Position numbers and translations under genes: made by a program
Notes under the pieces: generated by a model
Databases searched by the model: none
Told to the model about the DNA's origin: nothing
The model's input: the letters and a program-made list of their open reading frames with translations, nothing else
NCBI RefSeq assembly: GCF_026711005.1
Contig: NZ_JAPPVJ010000007.1
Span: 178,757-242,756, forward strand
Length of the DNA stretch: 64,000 bases
Direction: 5' to 3'
From: Sphingobacterium sp. UT-1RO-CII-1
Lineage (GTDB): Bacteria; Bacteroidota; Bacteroidia; Sphingobacteriales; Sphingobacteriaceae
In this document: positions 27,162-35,679 of the stretch, one piece after another
Layout of the letters: each line of letters starts with the position of its first letter
Position numbering within the stretch: position 1 is the first letter of the stretch

Positions 27162-29315
27162 ATGAAAATAAAGTGGAGTTATCTTGTTATTATTGGAGCT
27201 ATGTTAGCATCTTGTTCCGATAAGTCTAATGAACACATTGTTTCGTGGACTGATATTGAGCCGCCAGTGGCGGAAAAGAAAGATCATTTTCGTGTTCTCC
27301 ATGGAGATACAGTGAATGATGTATATTATTGGATGAATGACTTCTTTAAAAAAGGTCCTGATTCCACTCGCGTGATTGAGTACTTGACAAATGAAAATTC
27401 ATATGTCAATGCAATGATGAAAGATACAGAAGGATTGCAGTCTTCATTGTTTGAGGAGATGAAAGCACGAGTTAAGGAGAAAGATGAGTCTGTGCCTTAT
27501 CTCAAGAACGGTTATTACTATTATAGTCGAACAGAGGAAGGTAAACAATATTATAAATTCTGTCGTAAGAAAGGAAGTCTCGATGCTCCTGAAGAAGTTT
27601 TGTTAGATATAGATAAAATGGCTGAAGGCTATGCATATTATGCGGCTAATGGCTTCTCTATAAGTCCGGATAATAAGTTATTAGCATATGGAGTCGACAC
27701 TGTTTCTCGTAGAGAATACACAATCCATGTTAAAAATCTAGAAACAGGCGAGCTGATGTCTGATAAAATTGAGCGGACCACTGGTGGCACAACTTGGGCA
27801 AATGATAGTCGAACATTATTTTATACCTCGAAAAATCCTGAAACATTATTGAGTGAAAAGATAAAAAGACATAAACTTGGAGACCTCACACACAATGATG
27901 TAGTCGTTTATGAAGAAAAGGATAAAACAAATTATATTGGTGTAGGAAAGTCAAAAAATAGTAAATACATCATGATTTATACTGGAGGAACACTATCCTC
28001 GGAAGTATATATTTTAGATGCCGATCAGCCGACGGGCACTTTTCAATCTTTTCAACCTAGAATAAAAGATGTATTATATTCGGTGGTACCACTTTCTGAT
28101 AGATTTTTAATTCTGACGAATGATGAAGGAGCTACTAACTTTAAAGTTATGCAAACGCCTTTAGACAAAACCACTAAAGATAATTGGACCGAATTTATCC
28201 CGCATCGTTCAGACGTCCTTGTTTCAGACATTGACGAGTTTAAAGATTTTCTTGTCGTTTCTGAAAGAAAAGATGGATTGACTCAAATGGCAATCAAGTC
28301 ACTTCATACCGATGAACAACATTATTTAGATTTTGGGGAAGCTACGTATACTGTGTATCCAAGTACAAATGTGGAGTATGATACAGACGTTGTTCGGTAT
28401 GGGTATACTTCCTTAGTAACTCCTTCTTCTACTTTTGATTACAATATGAAAACGAAAGAGAAAGATCTTAAAAAACAGCAAGAGGTTGTAGGTGGTTACG
28501 ATGCAGCGAATTATGTTACAGAGAGGGTTTTTGCTACAGCTACAGACGGTACAAAAGTGCCAATATCTATTGTTTATAAAAAGGGATATAAAAAGAACGG
28601 CAAGGCTCCTTTGTTACTCTATGCATATGGTTCTTATGGTATGTCAATGGATCCAAGCTTTAATTCAAGTCGTTTAAGCCTATTGGATAGAGGCTTTGCT
28701 TATGCTATTGCTCACATTCGCGGAGGTGAAGAAATGGGACGCCAGTGGTATGAAGACGGTAAGATGCTGAAAAAGAAAAATTCATTTACAGACTTTATTG
28801 ATTGTGGGAAATATTTGGTGAAAGAAAATTATACAAGTTCTAAACATCTATATGCTCAAGGGGGTAGTGCCGGTGGTTTATTGATGGGAGCTGTTGTTAA
28901 TATGGCCCCCGAACTGTGGAATGGAGTTATTGCTCAAGTGCCTTTTGTGGATGTAGTAACAACAATGCTAGATGAAACGATTCCTTTAACCACGAATGAA
29001 TATGACGAGTGGGGTAACCCTAATCATAAAGAAGCCTATGATTACATAAAGTCCTATTCACCTTATGAAAATGTGGAGGAAAAAGAATATCCTCACCTTT
29101 TAGTAACAACAGGATTGCATGATAGTCAAGTGCAATACTTTGAGCCGGCAAAATGGGTTGCTAAACTTCGAGCTACCAAGAAGGGCAATCAAGTTATTTT
29201 ATTTAAAACAGATATGGAATACGGCCATGGGGGAGCATCAGGTAGGTTTGATTATTTGAAAGATCTAGCTTTGAATTATGCGTTCTTATTTAAGTTAGAA
29301 GGAATAACAAAGTAA
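27162..29315 (+). CDS. Oligopeptidase B-type S9 prolyl oligopeptidase, lipoprotein
   Basis: A 717-residue serine peptidase with a lipoprotein signal ending LASC (Cys at about residue 18), so it is membrane-anchored in the envelope. An N-terminal beta-propeller (about 75-440) covers the alpha/beta-hydrolase domain. The nucleophile is in QGGSAGGLL (about residue 568), the Asp in TGLHDSQV and the His in YGHGGASGRF. The ending and GSAGG context fit oligopeptidase B, which cuts after Arg/Lys in short peptides. Monocistronic, with a clear terminator. A near-consensus TAAATTTA at 27149-27156 could give a nearly leaderless mRNA. Confidence 0.92.
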   Translation: MKIKWSYLVIIGAMLASCSDKSNEHIVSWTDIEPPVAEKKDHFRVLHGDTVNDVYYWMNDFFKKGPDSTRVIEYLTNENSYVNAMMKDTEGLQSSLFEEMKARVKEKDESVPYLKNGYYYYSRTEEGKQYYKFCRKKGSLDAPEEVLLDIDKMAEGYAYYAANGFSISPDNKLLAYGVDTVSRREYTIHVKNLETGELMSDKIERTTGGTTWANDSRTLFYTSKNPETLLSEKIKRHKLGDLTHNDVVVYEEKDKTNYIGVGKSKNSKYIMIYTGGTLSSEVYILDADQPTGTFQSFQPRIKDVLYSVVPLSDRFLILTNDEGATNFKVMQTPLDKTTKDNWTEFIPHRSDVLVSDIDEFKDFLVVSERKDGLTQMAIKSLHTDEQHYLDFGEATYTVYPSTNVEYDTDVVRYGYTSLVTPSSTFDYNMKTKEKDLKKQQEVVGGYDAANYVTERVFATATDGTKVPISIVYKKGYKKNGKAPLLLYAYGSYGMSMDPSFNSSRLSLLDRGFAYAIAHIRGGEEMGRQWYEDGKMLKKKNSFTDFIDCGKYLVKENYTSSKHLYAQGGSAGGLLMGAVVNMAPELWNGVIAQVPFVDVVTTMLDETIPLTTNEYDEWGNPNHKEAYDYIKSYSPYENVEEKEYPHLLVTTGLHDSQVQYFEPAKWVAKLRATKKGNQVILFKTDMEYGHGGASGRFDYLKDLALNYAFLFKLEGITK

Positions 29316-29333
29316 GGGTGAGTCACTTTAATA

Positions 29334-29364
29334 AAAAAAGGCTTGATAACAATCAAGCCTTTTT
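29334..29364. terminator. Bidirectional terminator between S9 peptidase and small membrane protein
   Basis: An 8-bp GC-containing stem (GGCTTGAT and complement, 4-nt loop) is flanked by A and T runs on both sides, so it can serve both convergent genes. Confidence 0.9.
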
Positions 29365-29368
29365 CATT

Positions 29369-29617
29369 TTATAAGTTCTTTAACGAATCTAAAGAATTTT
29401 CTTTTTCAATTTCTCGGGCATCAATTTGATGTTGTTTGTAGTTTTGAACAGCAATTCTACTTGCACGCTGTGAGACTACAATTCCCAGAACTGCAATCGC
29501 CGTTATGACAACTAATCCCCATACGTATTTTTTCTTGTCCTGTTTTACCAACCAGTACATGACAAAAATGTAGGGTATAGCGAAAAATATGTAAAATATA
29601 ATACTTGGACCAACCAT
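29369..29617 (-). CDS. Small hypothetical membrane protein
   Basis: An 82-residue protein with two predicted membrane helices (about 5-22 and 32-48) joined by a Lys-rich loop (KQDKKK), and a charged helical tail. No domain is recognised. It converges on the S9 peptidase gene and shares its terminator. Confidence 0.6.
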   Translation of the reverse strand: MVGPSIIFYIFFAIPYIFVMYWLVKQDKKKYVWGLVVITAIAVLGIVVSQRASRIAVQNYKQHQIDAREIEKENSLDSLKNL

Positions 29618-29799
29618 GTTATAAATCTTTATACAAAAGTATTCATTTTAATACACATATAAAATATTGTTGTTGAAGTTGGCAAAAGGATAATCACAAA
29701 ACATCTTCATTGTTTTTTTAATAAACGCCTTGAATATTACGTTTTTTGTCAGTTTAATCGTGATTTTTGTTTTTATTTAACAAATAAAGTAACTTAGTA

Positions 29800-29831
29800 T
29801 TGCGAAATAGAAAAAAAACTTACTACTTTTG
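29800..29831 (+). promoter_or_regulatory. Promoter of the GNAT-argG-argC operon
   Basis: The -7 box TACTTTTG (29824-29831) is an exact TAnnTTTG. A TTG lies 21 nt upstream at 29800-29802. Transcription would start about 29836, leaving a leader of about 280 nt before the first enzyme gene. Confidence 0.6.
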
Positions 29832-29859
29832 CGTTGTCTTTAATATTAATTGGCATAAA

Positions 29860-29994
29860 ATGAATTGTAAATCAGCATATATACTACATACTGCACAGCT
29901 TCAGAAGAAGTTTGTACAGCCTGTATTGTATGCTTTATATTCATTAAAGTGTCCAGTATTAAGGTTTCGACGACCTATTCTGCCTCGAGCTTGA
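29860..29994 (+). CDS. Candidate arginine-rich leader peptide
   Basis: A 44-codon ORF starts about 25 nt after the predicted transcription start. Its last ten codons read VLRFRRPILPRA with four Arg codons (AGG, CGA, CGA, CGA). The end overlaps the first arm of a hairpin (29980-30006). It lies directly upstream of arginine-synthesis genes and encodes no recognised domain, as expected of a leader peptide controlling attenuation. The longer reading that starts at 29800 would begin inside the promoter and is rejected. No homologues could be checked. Confidence 0.5.
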   Translation: MNCKSAYILHTAQLQKKFVQPVLYALYSLKCPVLRFRRPILPRA

Positions 29995-30092
29995 TTTCGG
30001 AGGCAGGCTACTTCCATTATAATTGTAAAGAATCTTCCAGCTCGGTGATTCTGTAAGAGTTAATCATTTTTTTAGCGGCATATTAATGCCCC
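29980..30092 (+). promoter_or_regulatory. Candidate attenuator in the arginine operon leader
   Basis: Hairpin 1 pairs CTGCCTC (29980-29986) with GAGGCAG (30000-30006). AGAATC (30029-30034) can pair with GATTCT (30047-30052). The alternative TGATT (30046-30050) with AATCA (30062-30066) is followed directly by seven T residues (30067-30073), a weak terminator. The two latter pairings exclude each other. A further small hairpin GGCAT/ATGCC follows near 30079-30092. The regulatory reading is inference. Confidence 0.45.
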
Positions 30093-30115
30093 TCATTTAA
30101 GGTCGACATCTCAAG

Positions 30116-30832
30116 ATGACACTTTCAGATTTTCTAATTATTCCAGCTACTTCTGCACACATTGGGTATGCAGATACTATTTGTAACGAAATGTTCGAAT
30201 CGGCAAAAGCACGAGGAACAGGTATTGCTCGACGTAAACCTGAATATGTGGCAGGTAAAATGGAGGAAGGAAAAGCCGTAATTGCTTTACATAAAGATGG
30301 CACATGGGCCGGTTTTTGTTATATAGAAACTTGGGGACATGGTGATTATGTTGCAAACTCTGGGCTTATCGTCAATCCTACTTTTCGGAAAGTAGGGTTA
30401 GCTAAAGTAATTAAAAAACGAATTTTTGACCTATCGAGAGAGAAGTATCCGAAGTCTAAAATTTTTGGATTGACTACTGGCTTGGCAGTTATGAAGATAA
30501 ATTCAGATCTTGGCTATGAACCGGTAACATATTCCGAGCTCACACAAGACGAGGAATTTTGGAAAGGTTGTCAATCTTGTGTGAATTACGAGATACTTGT
30601 AAGTAAAGACCGTAAAAACTGTATGTGTACCGCTATGCTATGGGATCCTGTTGAAAAGGAGAGAGAGTTAAAAGAAAAGATTCAAAGAAGGGCAGAAGCT
30701 AAAGAGCGTTTAGATCGTATTGTTAAGAAGCAATCACTTTTAAAAAAGATTGAAGCGAAGTTATGGCGTGCAGTAAGAAAAACAATTGTTGCTATTTTTC
30801 CTGTAGGAACACGAAGTATAAAAGGTATTTAA
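30116..30832 (+). CDS. GNAT N-acetyltransferase of the arginine operon
   Basis: A 238-residue GNAT-fold acetyltransferase, candidate for the first step of arginine synthesis (acylation of glutamate), as Bacteroidota often carry such a gene ahead of argG and lack classical ArgA. The acyl-CoA pyrophosphate loop is RKVGLAK (91-97), preceded by the beta-4 strand SGLIVNPTF. Unusual for GNATs, it has a CxxC-x13-CxC set (Cys152, 155, 169, 171), a possible metal site, and a basic helical tail of about 60 residues. It is the first structural gene after the long leader, 152 nt before argG. Substrate is inferred from context. Confidence 0.75.
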   Translation: MTLSDFLIIPATSAHIGYADTICNEMFESAKARGTGIARRKPEYVAGKMEEGKAVIALHKDGTWAGFCYIETWGHGDYVANSGLIVNPTFRKVGLAKVIKKRIFDLSREKYPKSKIFGLTTGLAVMKINSDLGYEPVTYSELTQDEEFWKGCQSCVNYEILVSKDRKNCMCTAMLWDPVEKERELKEKIQRRAEAKERLDRIVKKQSLLKKIEAKLWRAVRKTIVAIFPVGTRSIKGI

Positions 30833-30984
30833 GGCGTAAGAAAATTAAGAACCATACATAAAATACCCATGTTTACGACAACATACAGCATGCATAGAAA
30901 TAAAAGTGTACATAATAAAAAAGTGGGTATTCTAAATAACGATTAGAAAAACAGATTATACATATATAAAAAGTTTATTAAAAG
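30833..30984 (+). other. GNAT-argG spacer with an 8-bp long-range inverted repeat
   Basis: AATACCCA (30862-30869) is exactly complementary to TGGGTATT (30924-30931), enclosing 54 nt that includes GCATGC. There is no TAnnTTTG promoter. This could be an RNA element or processing site before argG. Confidence 0.4.
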
Positions 30985-32169
30985 ATGAAAAAAGTAGTAT
31001 TAGCGTTTAGTGGTGGTTTAGACACCTCCTTCTGTTGTATATATTTGTCCAAAGAGCTAGGTCTGGATATTCATTCTGTAGTAGTTAATACAGGTGGTTT
31101 TTCTGCCGAAGAACTTCAAACAATTGAGAAGCGGGCTTACGAATTGGGAGTTACATCACATACTACAATTGATGAAACAGAAAACTATTATCGCGATACT
31201 ATTAAGTACTTAATTTTTGGTAATGTATTGAAGAATGGCACTTACCCGTTATCAGTATCTGCTGAGAGAGTTTGTCAAGCAACTGCTATAGCCAATTATG
31301 CGAAAAAAATTGGAACAAATTGTGTCGCGCACGGTTCGACAGGTGCAGGGAATGATCAGGTTCGCTTTGATATGATATTACAAACACTTATCCCAGGGGT
31401 AGAGATTATCACACCTATTAGAGATCTAAAGCTCTCCCGTGAACAGGAAATTGATTATCTTAACAAACATGGTGTAGAGATCAATGCCGAAAAAGCTAAA
31501 TACTCTATCAATAAAGGTTTGTGGGGGACATCTGTTGGAGGAGCTGAAACCTTAACATCAAATCAGTATTTGCCTGAATCAGCTTGGCCTACTCAGGTTA
31601 CTTCCGAAGAGCCACAAACTATAACCATCGACTTTGTTAAAGGAGAACCGGTAGCTTTAAACGGAAAGAATATAGGGTCAGTAGCTGTTATACAACAATT
31701 ACAGGATCTATCACAACCCTATGGTATTGGACGCGACATACATGTGGGAGATACTATTATTGGTATTAAAGGGCGAGTCGGTTTTGAGGCTGCAGGTCCT
31801 CTTATTTTGATTAAAGCGCACCATACATTAGAAAAACATACCTTAACAAAATGGCAATTATCGTGGAAAGATCAGTTATCTGGTTTTTATGGTAACTATA
31901 TGCACGAGGGTCAAATGCATGATCCTGTTATGCGTGATATGGAAGCATTTTTAACATCTTCGCAAGATACAGTCACTGGTCGTGTGATTGTTGAATTACA
32001 CCCTTATCGTTTTGTGATCGTAGGCATTGAGTCGGAGCATGATTTAATGTCCAATAAATTCGGGACCTATGGTGAAATGAATGAAGGTTATACAGGTGAT
32101 GATGTAAAAGGCTTTACAAAAATATTTGGTAACCAGACCAGCATTTGGCATAAAGTCAATAAGGGGTAG
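30985..32169 (+). CDS. argG: Argininosuccinate synthase
   Basis: ATP-dependent ligation of citrulline and aspartate. The 394-residue protein begins with the PP-loop LAFSGGLDTS (residues 6-15) and retains the SAERVCQ and GSTGAGNDQVRF citrulline/aspartate-binding motifs. The length and sequence fit the bacterial enzyme. It lies between the GNAT gene and argC (82 nt). Confidence 0.96.
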   Translation: MKKVVLAFSGGLDTSFCCIYLSKELGLDIHSVVVNTGGFSAEELQTIEKRAYELGVTSHTTIDETENYYRDTIKYLIFGNVLKNGTYPLSVSAERVCQATAIANYAKKIGTNCVAHGSTGAGNDQVRFDMILQTLIPGVEIITPIRDLKLSREQEIDYLNKHGVEINAEKAKYSINKGLWGTSVGGAETLTSNQYLPESAWPTQVTSEEPQTITIDFVKGEPVALNGKNIGSVAVIQQLQDLSQPYGIGRDIHVGDTIIGIKGRVGFEAAGPLILIKAHHTLEKHTLTKWQLSWKDQLSGFYGNYMHEGQMHDPVMRDMEAFLTSSQDTVTGRVIVELHPYRFVIVGIESEHDLMSNKFGTYGEMNEGYTGDDVKGFTKIFGNQTSIWHKVNKG

Positions 32170-32251
32170 TGCTTAAGAGTTTTATTCCCTTATTGTGGAG
32201 AGAAGATAAATAAGAAAATCTAATATACTAATATATTGAAAGCATATTAAT

Positions 32252-33271
32252 ATGAGTAAAATAAAAGTTGGAATAGTAGGTTCTGCAGGTTATACAGGAG
32301 GAGAGCTCCTTCGGGTTCTAATATATCACCCTGTTGTAGATATTATTTTTGTCAATTCTATCTCTAACGCAGGGAATAAAGTTTATGATGTTCATGCTGA
32401 TTTGTTCGGTGATACGGAGCTAAGCTTTACATCAGATTTTCACGCTGATATCGATGTACTCTTTATGTGTGTGGGACATGGTGATGCCCGCAAGTTTTTA
32501 GAGAAAAACCCTGTTTCTGACACAGTCAAAATTATAGATTTGTCGCAGGATTTTAGACTAACTTCTAATCATACTTTTCAGGATAGAAATTTCATATATG
32601 GCTTGCCAGAATTGAATAGAAAAGCTATAAGCACAGCTGATAATGTCGCTAATCCAGGTTGTTTTGCTACTAATATTCAGCTTTCACTATTACCATTAGC
32701 ATCAGAAGGACAGTTAACCGATCAAATACACGTAAATGCAACAACGGGCTCTACCGGTGCCGGTCAAAAGCCTGGAGCTACAACACATTTTTCGTGGAGA
32801 AGTAATAATCTGTCCGTATATAAGTCGTTTGAGCATCAACATTTACAGGAAATTTCAGAATCATTGAATCAATTGCAGCAAGGATTTTTACCGGTAGATC
32901 AGCGGTCATTATTAGAACGTGCTGCGGATAGAATAAACTTTATTCCGCAAAGAGGAGCATTCGCTAGAGGGATATTTTCAAGCATCTATATAAAGAGCAA
33001 CTTATCTATAGGTGAAGCCCATCAATTGTATGCTGACTATTATGAGAAGCATCCCTTTACGTGGGTCAGTAAAACAAGTGTAGATTTGAAGCAAGTAGTT
33101 AATACAAATAAAAGTATTATTTCTTTAGAAAAACACGGTGATAATTTATTGATTTTAAACGCAACTGATAATCTTTTGAAAGGAGCTTCTGGGCAGGCTG
33201 TTCAGAACATGAATCTTATGTTTGGACTTGACGAGCGGGAAGGTTTAAATTTAAAAAGCTCTGGTTTTTAA
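32252..33271 (+). CDS. argC: N-acetyl-gamma-glutamyl-phosphate reductase
   Basis: NADPH-dependent reduction of acyl-glutamyl phosphate to the semialdehyde. The 339-residue protein has GSAGYTGGELLRVL (residues 10-23) for cofactor binding and the catalytic Cys in VANPGCFATNIQL. It is followed 23 nt later by a strong terminator, so the operon ends here. argD, which commonly follows argC, is not present in the window. Confidence 0.95.
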   Translation: MSKIKVGIVGSAGYTGGELLRVLIYHPVVDIIFVNSISNAGNKVYDVHADLFGDTELSFTSDFHADIDVLFMCVGHGDARKFLEKNPVSDTVKIIDLSQDFRLTSNHTFQDRNFIYGLPELNRKAISTADNVANPGCFATNIQLSLLPLASEGQLTDQIHVNATTGSTGAGQKPGATTHFSWRSNNLSVYKSFEHQHLQEISESLNQLQQGFLPVDQRSLLERAADRINFIPQRGAFARGIFSSIYIKSNLSIGEAHQLYADYYEKHPFTWVSKTSVDLKQVVNTNKSIISLEKHGDNLLILNATDNLLKGASGQAVQNMNLMFGLDEREGLNLKSSGF

Positions 33272-33293
33272 GCTTTTTTTAAAATATGATATA

Positions 33294-33331
33294 AAAATAG
33301 GCTCGTATACTTTATTATACGAGCCTATTTT
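33294..33331. terminator. Terminator ending the GNAT-argG-argC operon
   Basis: A 16-bp perfect stem (AAAATAGGCTCGTATA and complement, 6-nt loop) carries A and T runs on both sides, so it can also serve the convergent lipoprotein gene. Confidence 0.93.
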
Positions 33332-33356
33332 ATTTTATATGAAAAATTTGAAATTT

Positions 33357-34172
33357 TTATTCTGCCGAGAGATTGAATTTTCTTTCGATCGATACATTAT
33401 CACCTGATACTGCATTTCCATCTTTATCAACAAGTGTAAGTTTTACTGTGTTTTCACCCATTGGTAAATTTAATATTTCGTAAGGAACCCATTTGTCCAA
33501 TGTAAACTCTTGACCATTTACAGAAGCTTTCACTTTATGTCCATCTGCACCAAGTTCAGCGTTTGAAACAAAGAAATCTAGCAGCATAAATTTAGTGTCT
33601 TCACCTTTATAGTCTCCTTTCGGACGGCTATAGAATAAAGCAGCTTCTGCAGGAACAGCTTGCTCTTCAATTTTAGCATCTGCTGTTACTTTGAATTTCA
33701 CTAGTTTGTGTGCATCTGCTGTTTTTATCGATTCGTGGTATGAACGAGACAGGAATGACATAAGATAATGCTCTGAATTTACAGGTACAGTGACGCTGTG
33801 CTCTGGCTTATATAAAGCTGCATATGGCGTGTTATCTAGTATAAAATGGATATGCTGTCCATCGTGCGAGTTTGCCATATGATGGTCGTGTTCTGTTTGT
33901 GCAGTAAGCTCAAAATTACTTACATCATATTTTACAGTCACTTTAGCTGAGTCTGTTCCCACTTTTTCAGCTGTAATAGAATTTATTTTTAGTGTTGCCC
34001 CAGGAAATTCTTTTGAATGGTTTAGCGGATTAATCGCAATAGCATTTTCTACGTTTTCTACAGTAGTCGAGTCAGACGTATTTGTAGTGTCCGTATTATT
34101 TGCATTTTGATTACAGGAAACTATTGTCGCCGATACAGCTATAACGGCTGCTGCGGTTTTAAAATTTTTCAT
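33357..34172 (-). CDS. Envelope lipoprotein with a His-rich segment
   Basis: A 271-residue lipoprotein. The signal peptide ends IVSC (Cys about residue 20), and a Thr/Asn/Asp-rich linker follows. The middle has a cluster of histidines in HDHHMANSHDGQHIHF (about 95-110), with DGQHIHFILDN resembling His-containing beta-strand motifs of DUF4399-like proteins. Metal binding is possible. The C-terminal half is beta-rich and Ig-like. I use ATG 34172; ATG 34178 adds two residues and the longer start is not needed. Function unknown. Confidence 0.75.
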   Translation of the reverse strand: MKNFKTAAAVIAVSATIVSCNQNANNTDTTNTSDSTTVENVENAIAINPLNHSKEFPGATLKINSITAEKVGTDSAKVTVKYDVSNFELTAQTEHDHHMANSHDGQHIHFILDNTPYAALYKPEHSVTVPVNSEHYLMSFLSRSYHESIKTADAHKLVKFKVTADAKIEEQAVPAEAALFYSRPKGDYKGEDTKFMLLDFFVSNAELGADGHKVKASVNGQEFTLDKWVPYEILNLPMGENTVKLTLVDKDGNAVSGDNVSIERKFNLSAE

Positions 34173-34300
34173 ATTCATATCTATATATTTATTTATAACT
34201 ATCATTTGCTCGATCTTAAATACGTTTTACCAAGAGTTATTCTTGGAGTCAAACGTTCTTGTGATAACAAATATAGTTCTAAAATGTTTTAATTATAAAT

Positions 34301-35614
34301 CTATTTAAAAACTATATCTAAGGCTTCTTTTAGTGCTTGCAGGCTTTTTTGCAAATCATCTGTTGTATGAGCCTGTGAGATAAATCCTACCTCATAACCG
34401 GATGGACCAAAATATACGCCTCGGTTGAGAAGCTCCTTGTGCATTATTTTATACTTTTCCATTGATTTTGGATCGATTTGATCAGCTCTAGTAATCTTTT
34501 TCTGATCCGTAAAAGCAATCCAAAAGATAGAACCTATTGTGAATACTTGTACATCGTAGCCTTTTTCTTTAATATAAGATCTCAACTCGTTTATAAAACT
34601 CTTTGTTTTCTCTTCTTGTTCTTCATAAAAACCAGGTTCGGAGAGTATGCTTAACGCTGCAATACCAGCGGCCATAGCTACGGGATTTCCTGATAAAGTG
34701 CCTGCCTGATAAACAGCTCCATCGGGAGAAATATTAGACATTATTTCGTTTGAAGCCCCATAAGCCCCTACAGGCATGCCACCGCCAATAATCTTACCGT
34801 AGGTAATTATATCCGGCTGTATACCGTAATATTTAGCTGCTCCTTCAAAACCTAATCTAAATCCTGTAATAACTTCATCAAATATTAACAGGGTGCCATT
34901 CGCTTTTGTTACAGCGCGTAAATAATCTATATATTCTTTTTCTTGTAATAGTAAACCATTATTCGCCGGGATACCTTCGATTATTACAGCTGCTATTTGG
35001 TTTTTAAAATCACTAAATACACGGTCTAATGCATCTTTATCATCTAGCGCAATGACAATTGTTTCATCTGCAAAAGCCTTAGGTACTCCCGCCGAAGAGG
35101 TCTCTCCAAACGTAACTAAACCCGAACCAGCTTTGACCAATAAAGAATCAGAATGCCCGTGATAACAGCCTTCAAACTTTACAATTTTGTCTCTCTTTGT
35201 AAAGCCTCGTGCTAGACGTATTGCCGACATGACAGCCTCTGTACCTGAGCTTACAAATCTGATTTTATCTATAAAGCTGTTATTCGATAAAATCAAATCA
35301 GCCAATTCATTTTCCAAACGTGTTGGTGCGCCAAAGCTTAGTCCTTTATTTAGCTGGGTTGTTACAGCTTCTCTTACTTCCGCATTATTATGTCCTAAAA
35401 TTAAGGGACCCCAAGAGCAACAGAAATCTATAAACTCATTATTGTCTGCATCCCATATTTTTGATTGATCTCCTCTTTCAATGAATAGGGGTGTGCCATA
35501 TACCGATTTAAATGCACGTACTGGAGAATTTACTCCTCCTGGAAAATACTCTTTTGCTTTTGCAAATAGCTCGGCAGATTTTTCACGTGGAATATCTGGA
35601 AATTGTGTTGACAT
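34301..35614 (-). CDS. hemL: Glutamate-1-semialdehyde 2,1-aminomutase
   Basis: PLP enzyme that makes 5-aminolevulinate from glutamate-1-semialdehyde, the second step of the C5 heme route. The 437-residue protein has the ion-pair Asp in LIFDEVITGFR, the PLP lysine in TYGKIIGGGMPVGAYG and the N-terminal FPGGVNSPVRAF motif. It is last in the hemA-hemCD-hemB-hemL order, 65 nt after hemB. Confidence 0.96.
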   Translation of the reverse strand: MSTQFPDIPREKSAELFAKAKEYFPGGVNSPVRAFKSVYGTPLFIERGDQSKIWDADNNEFIDFCCSWGPLILGHNNAEVREAVTTQLNKGLSFGAPTRLENELADLILSNNSFIDKIRFVSSGTEAVMSAIRLARGFTKRDKIVKFEGCYHGHSDSLLVKAGSGLVTFGETSSAGVPKAFADETIVIALDDKDALDRVFSDFKNQIAAVIIEGIPANNGLLLQEKEYIDYLRAVTKANGTLLIFDEVITGFRLGFEGAAKYYGIQPDIITYGKIIGGGMPVGAYGASNEIMSNISPDGAVYQAGTLSGNPVAMAAGIAALSILSEPGFYEEQEEKTKSFINELRSYIKEKGYDVQVFTIGSIFWIAFTDQKKITRADQIDPKSMEKYKIMHKELLNRGVYFGPSGYEVGFISQAHTTDDLQKSLQALKEALDIVFK

Positions 35615-35679
35615 ATTTTTTTCTTTAAATATCTTTTTATTGAATTTCTTTTAACACATTCATGAACTCAAAGTATGGA

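Noticed and set aside
29800..29994. 64-residue protein from 29800
   Set aside because: The first 20 codons cover the -33/-7 promoter, so only the part from ATG 29860 can be on the transcript.
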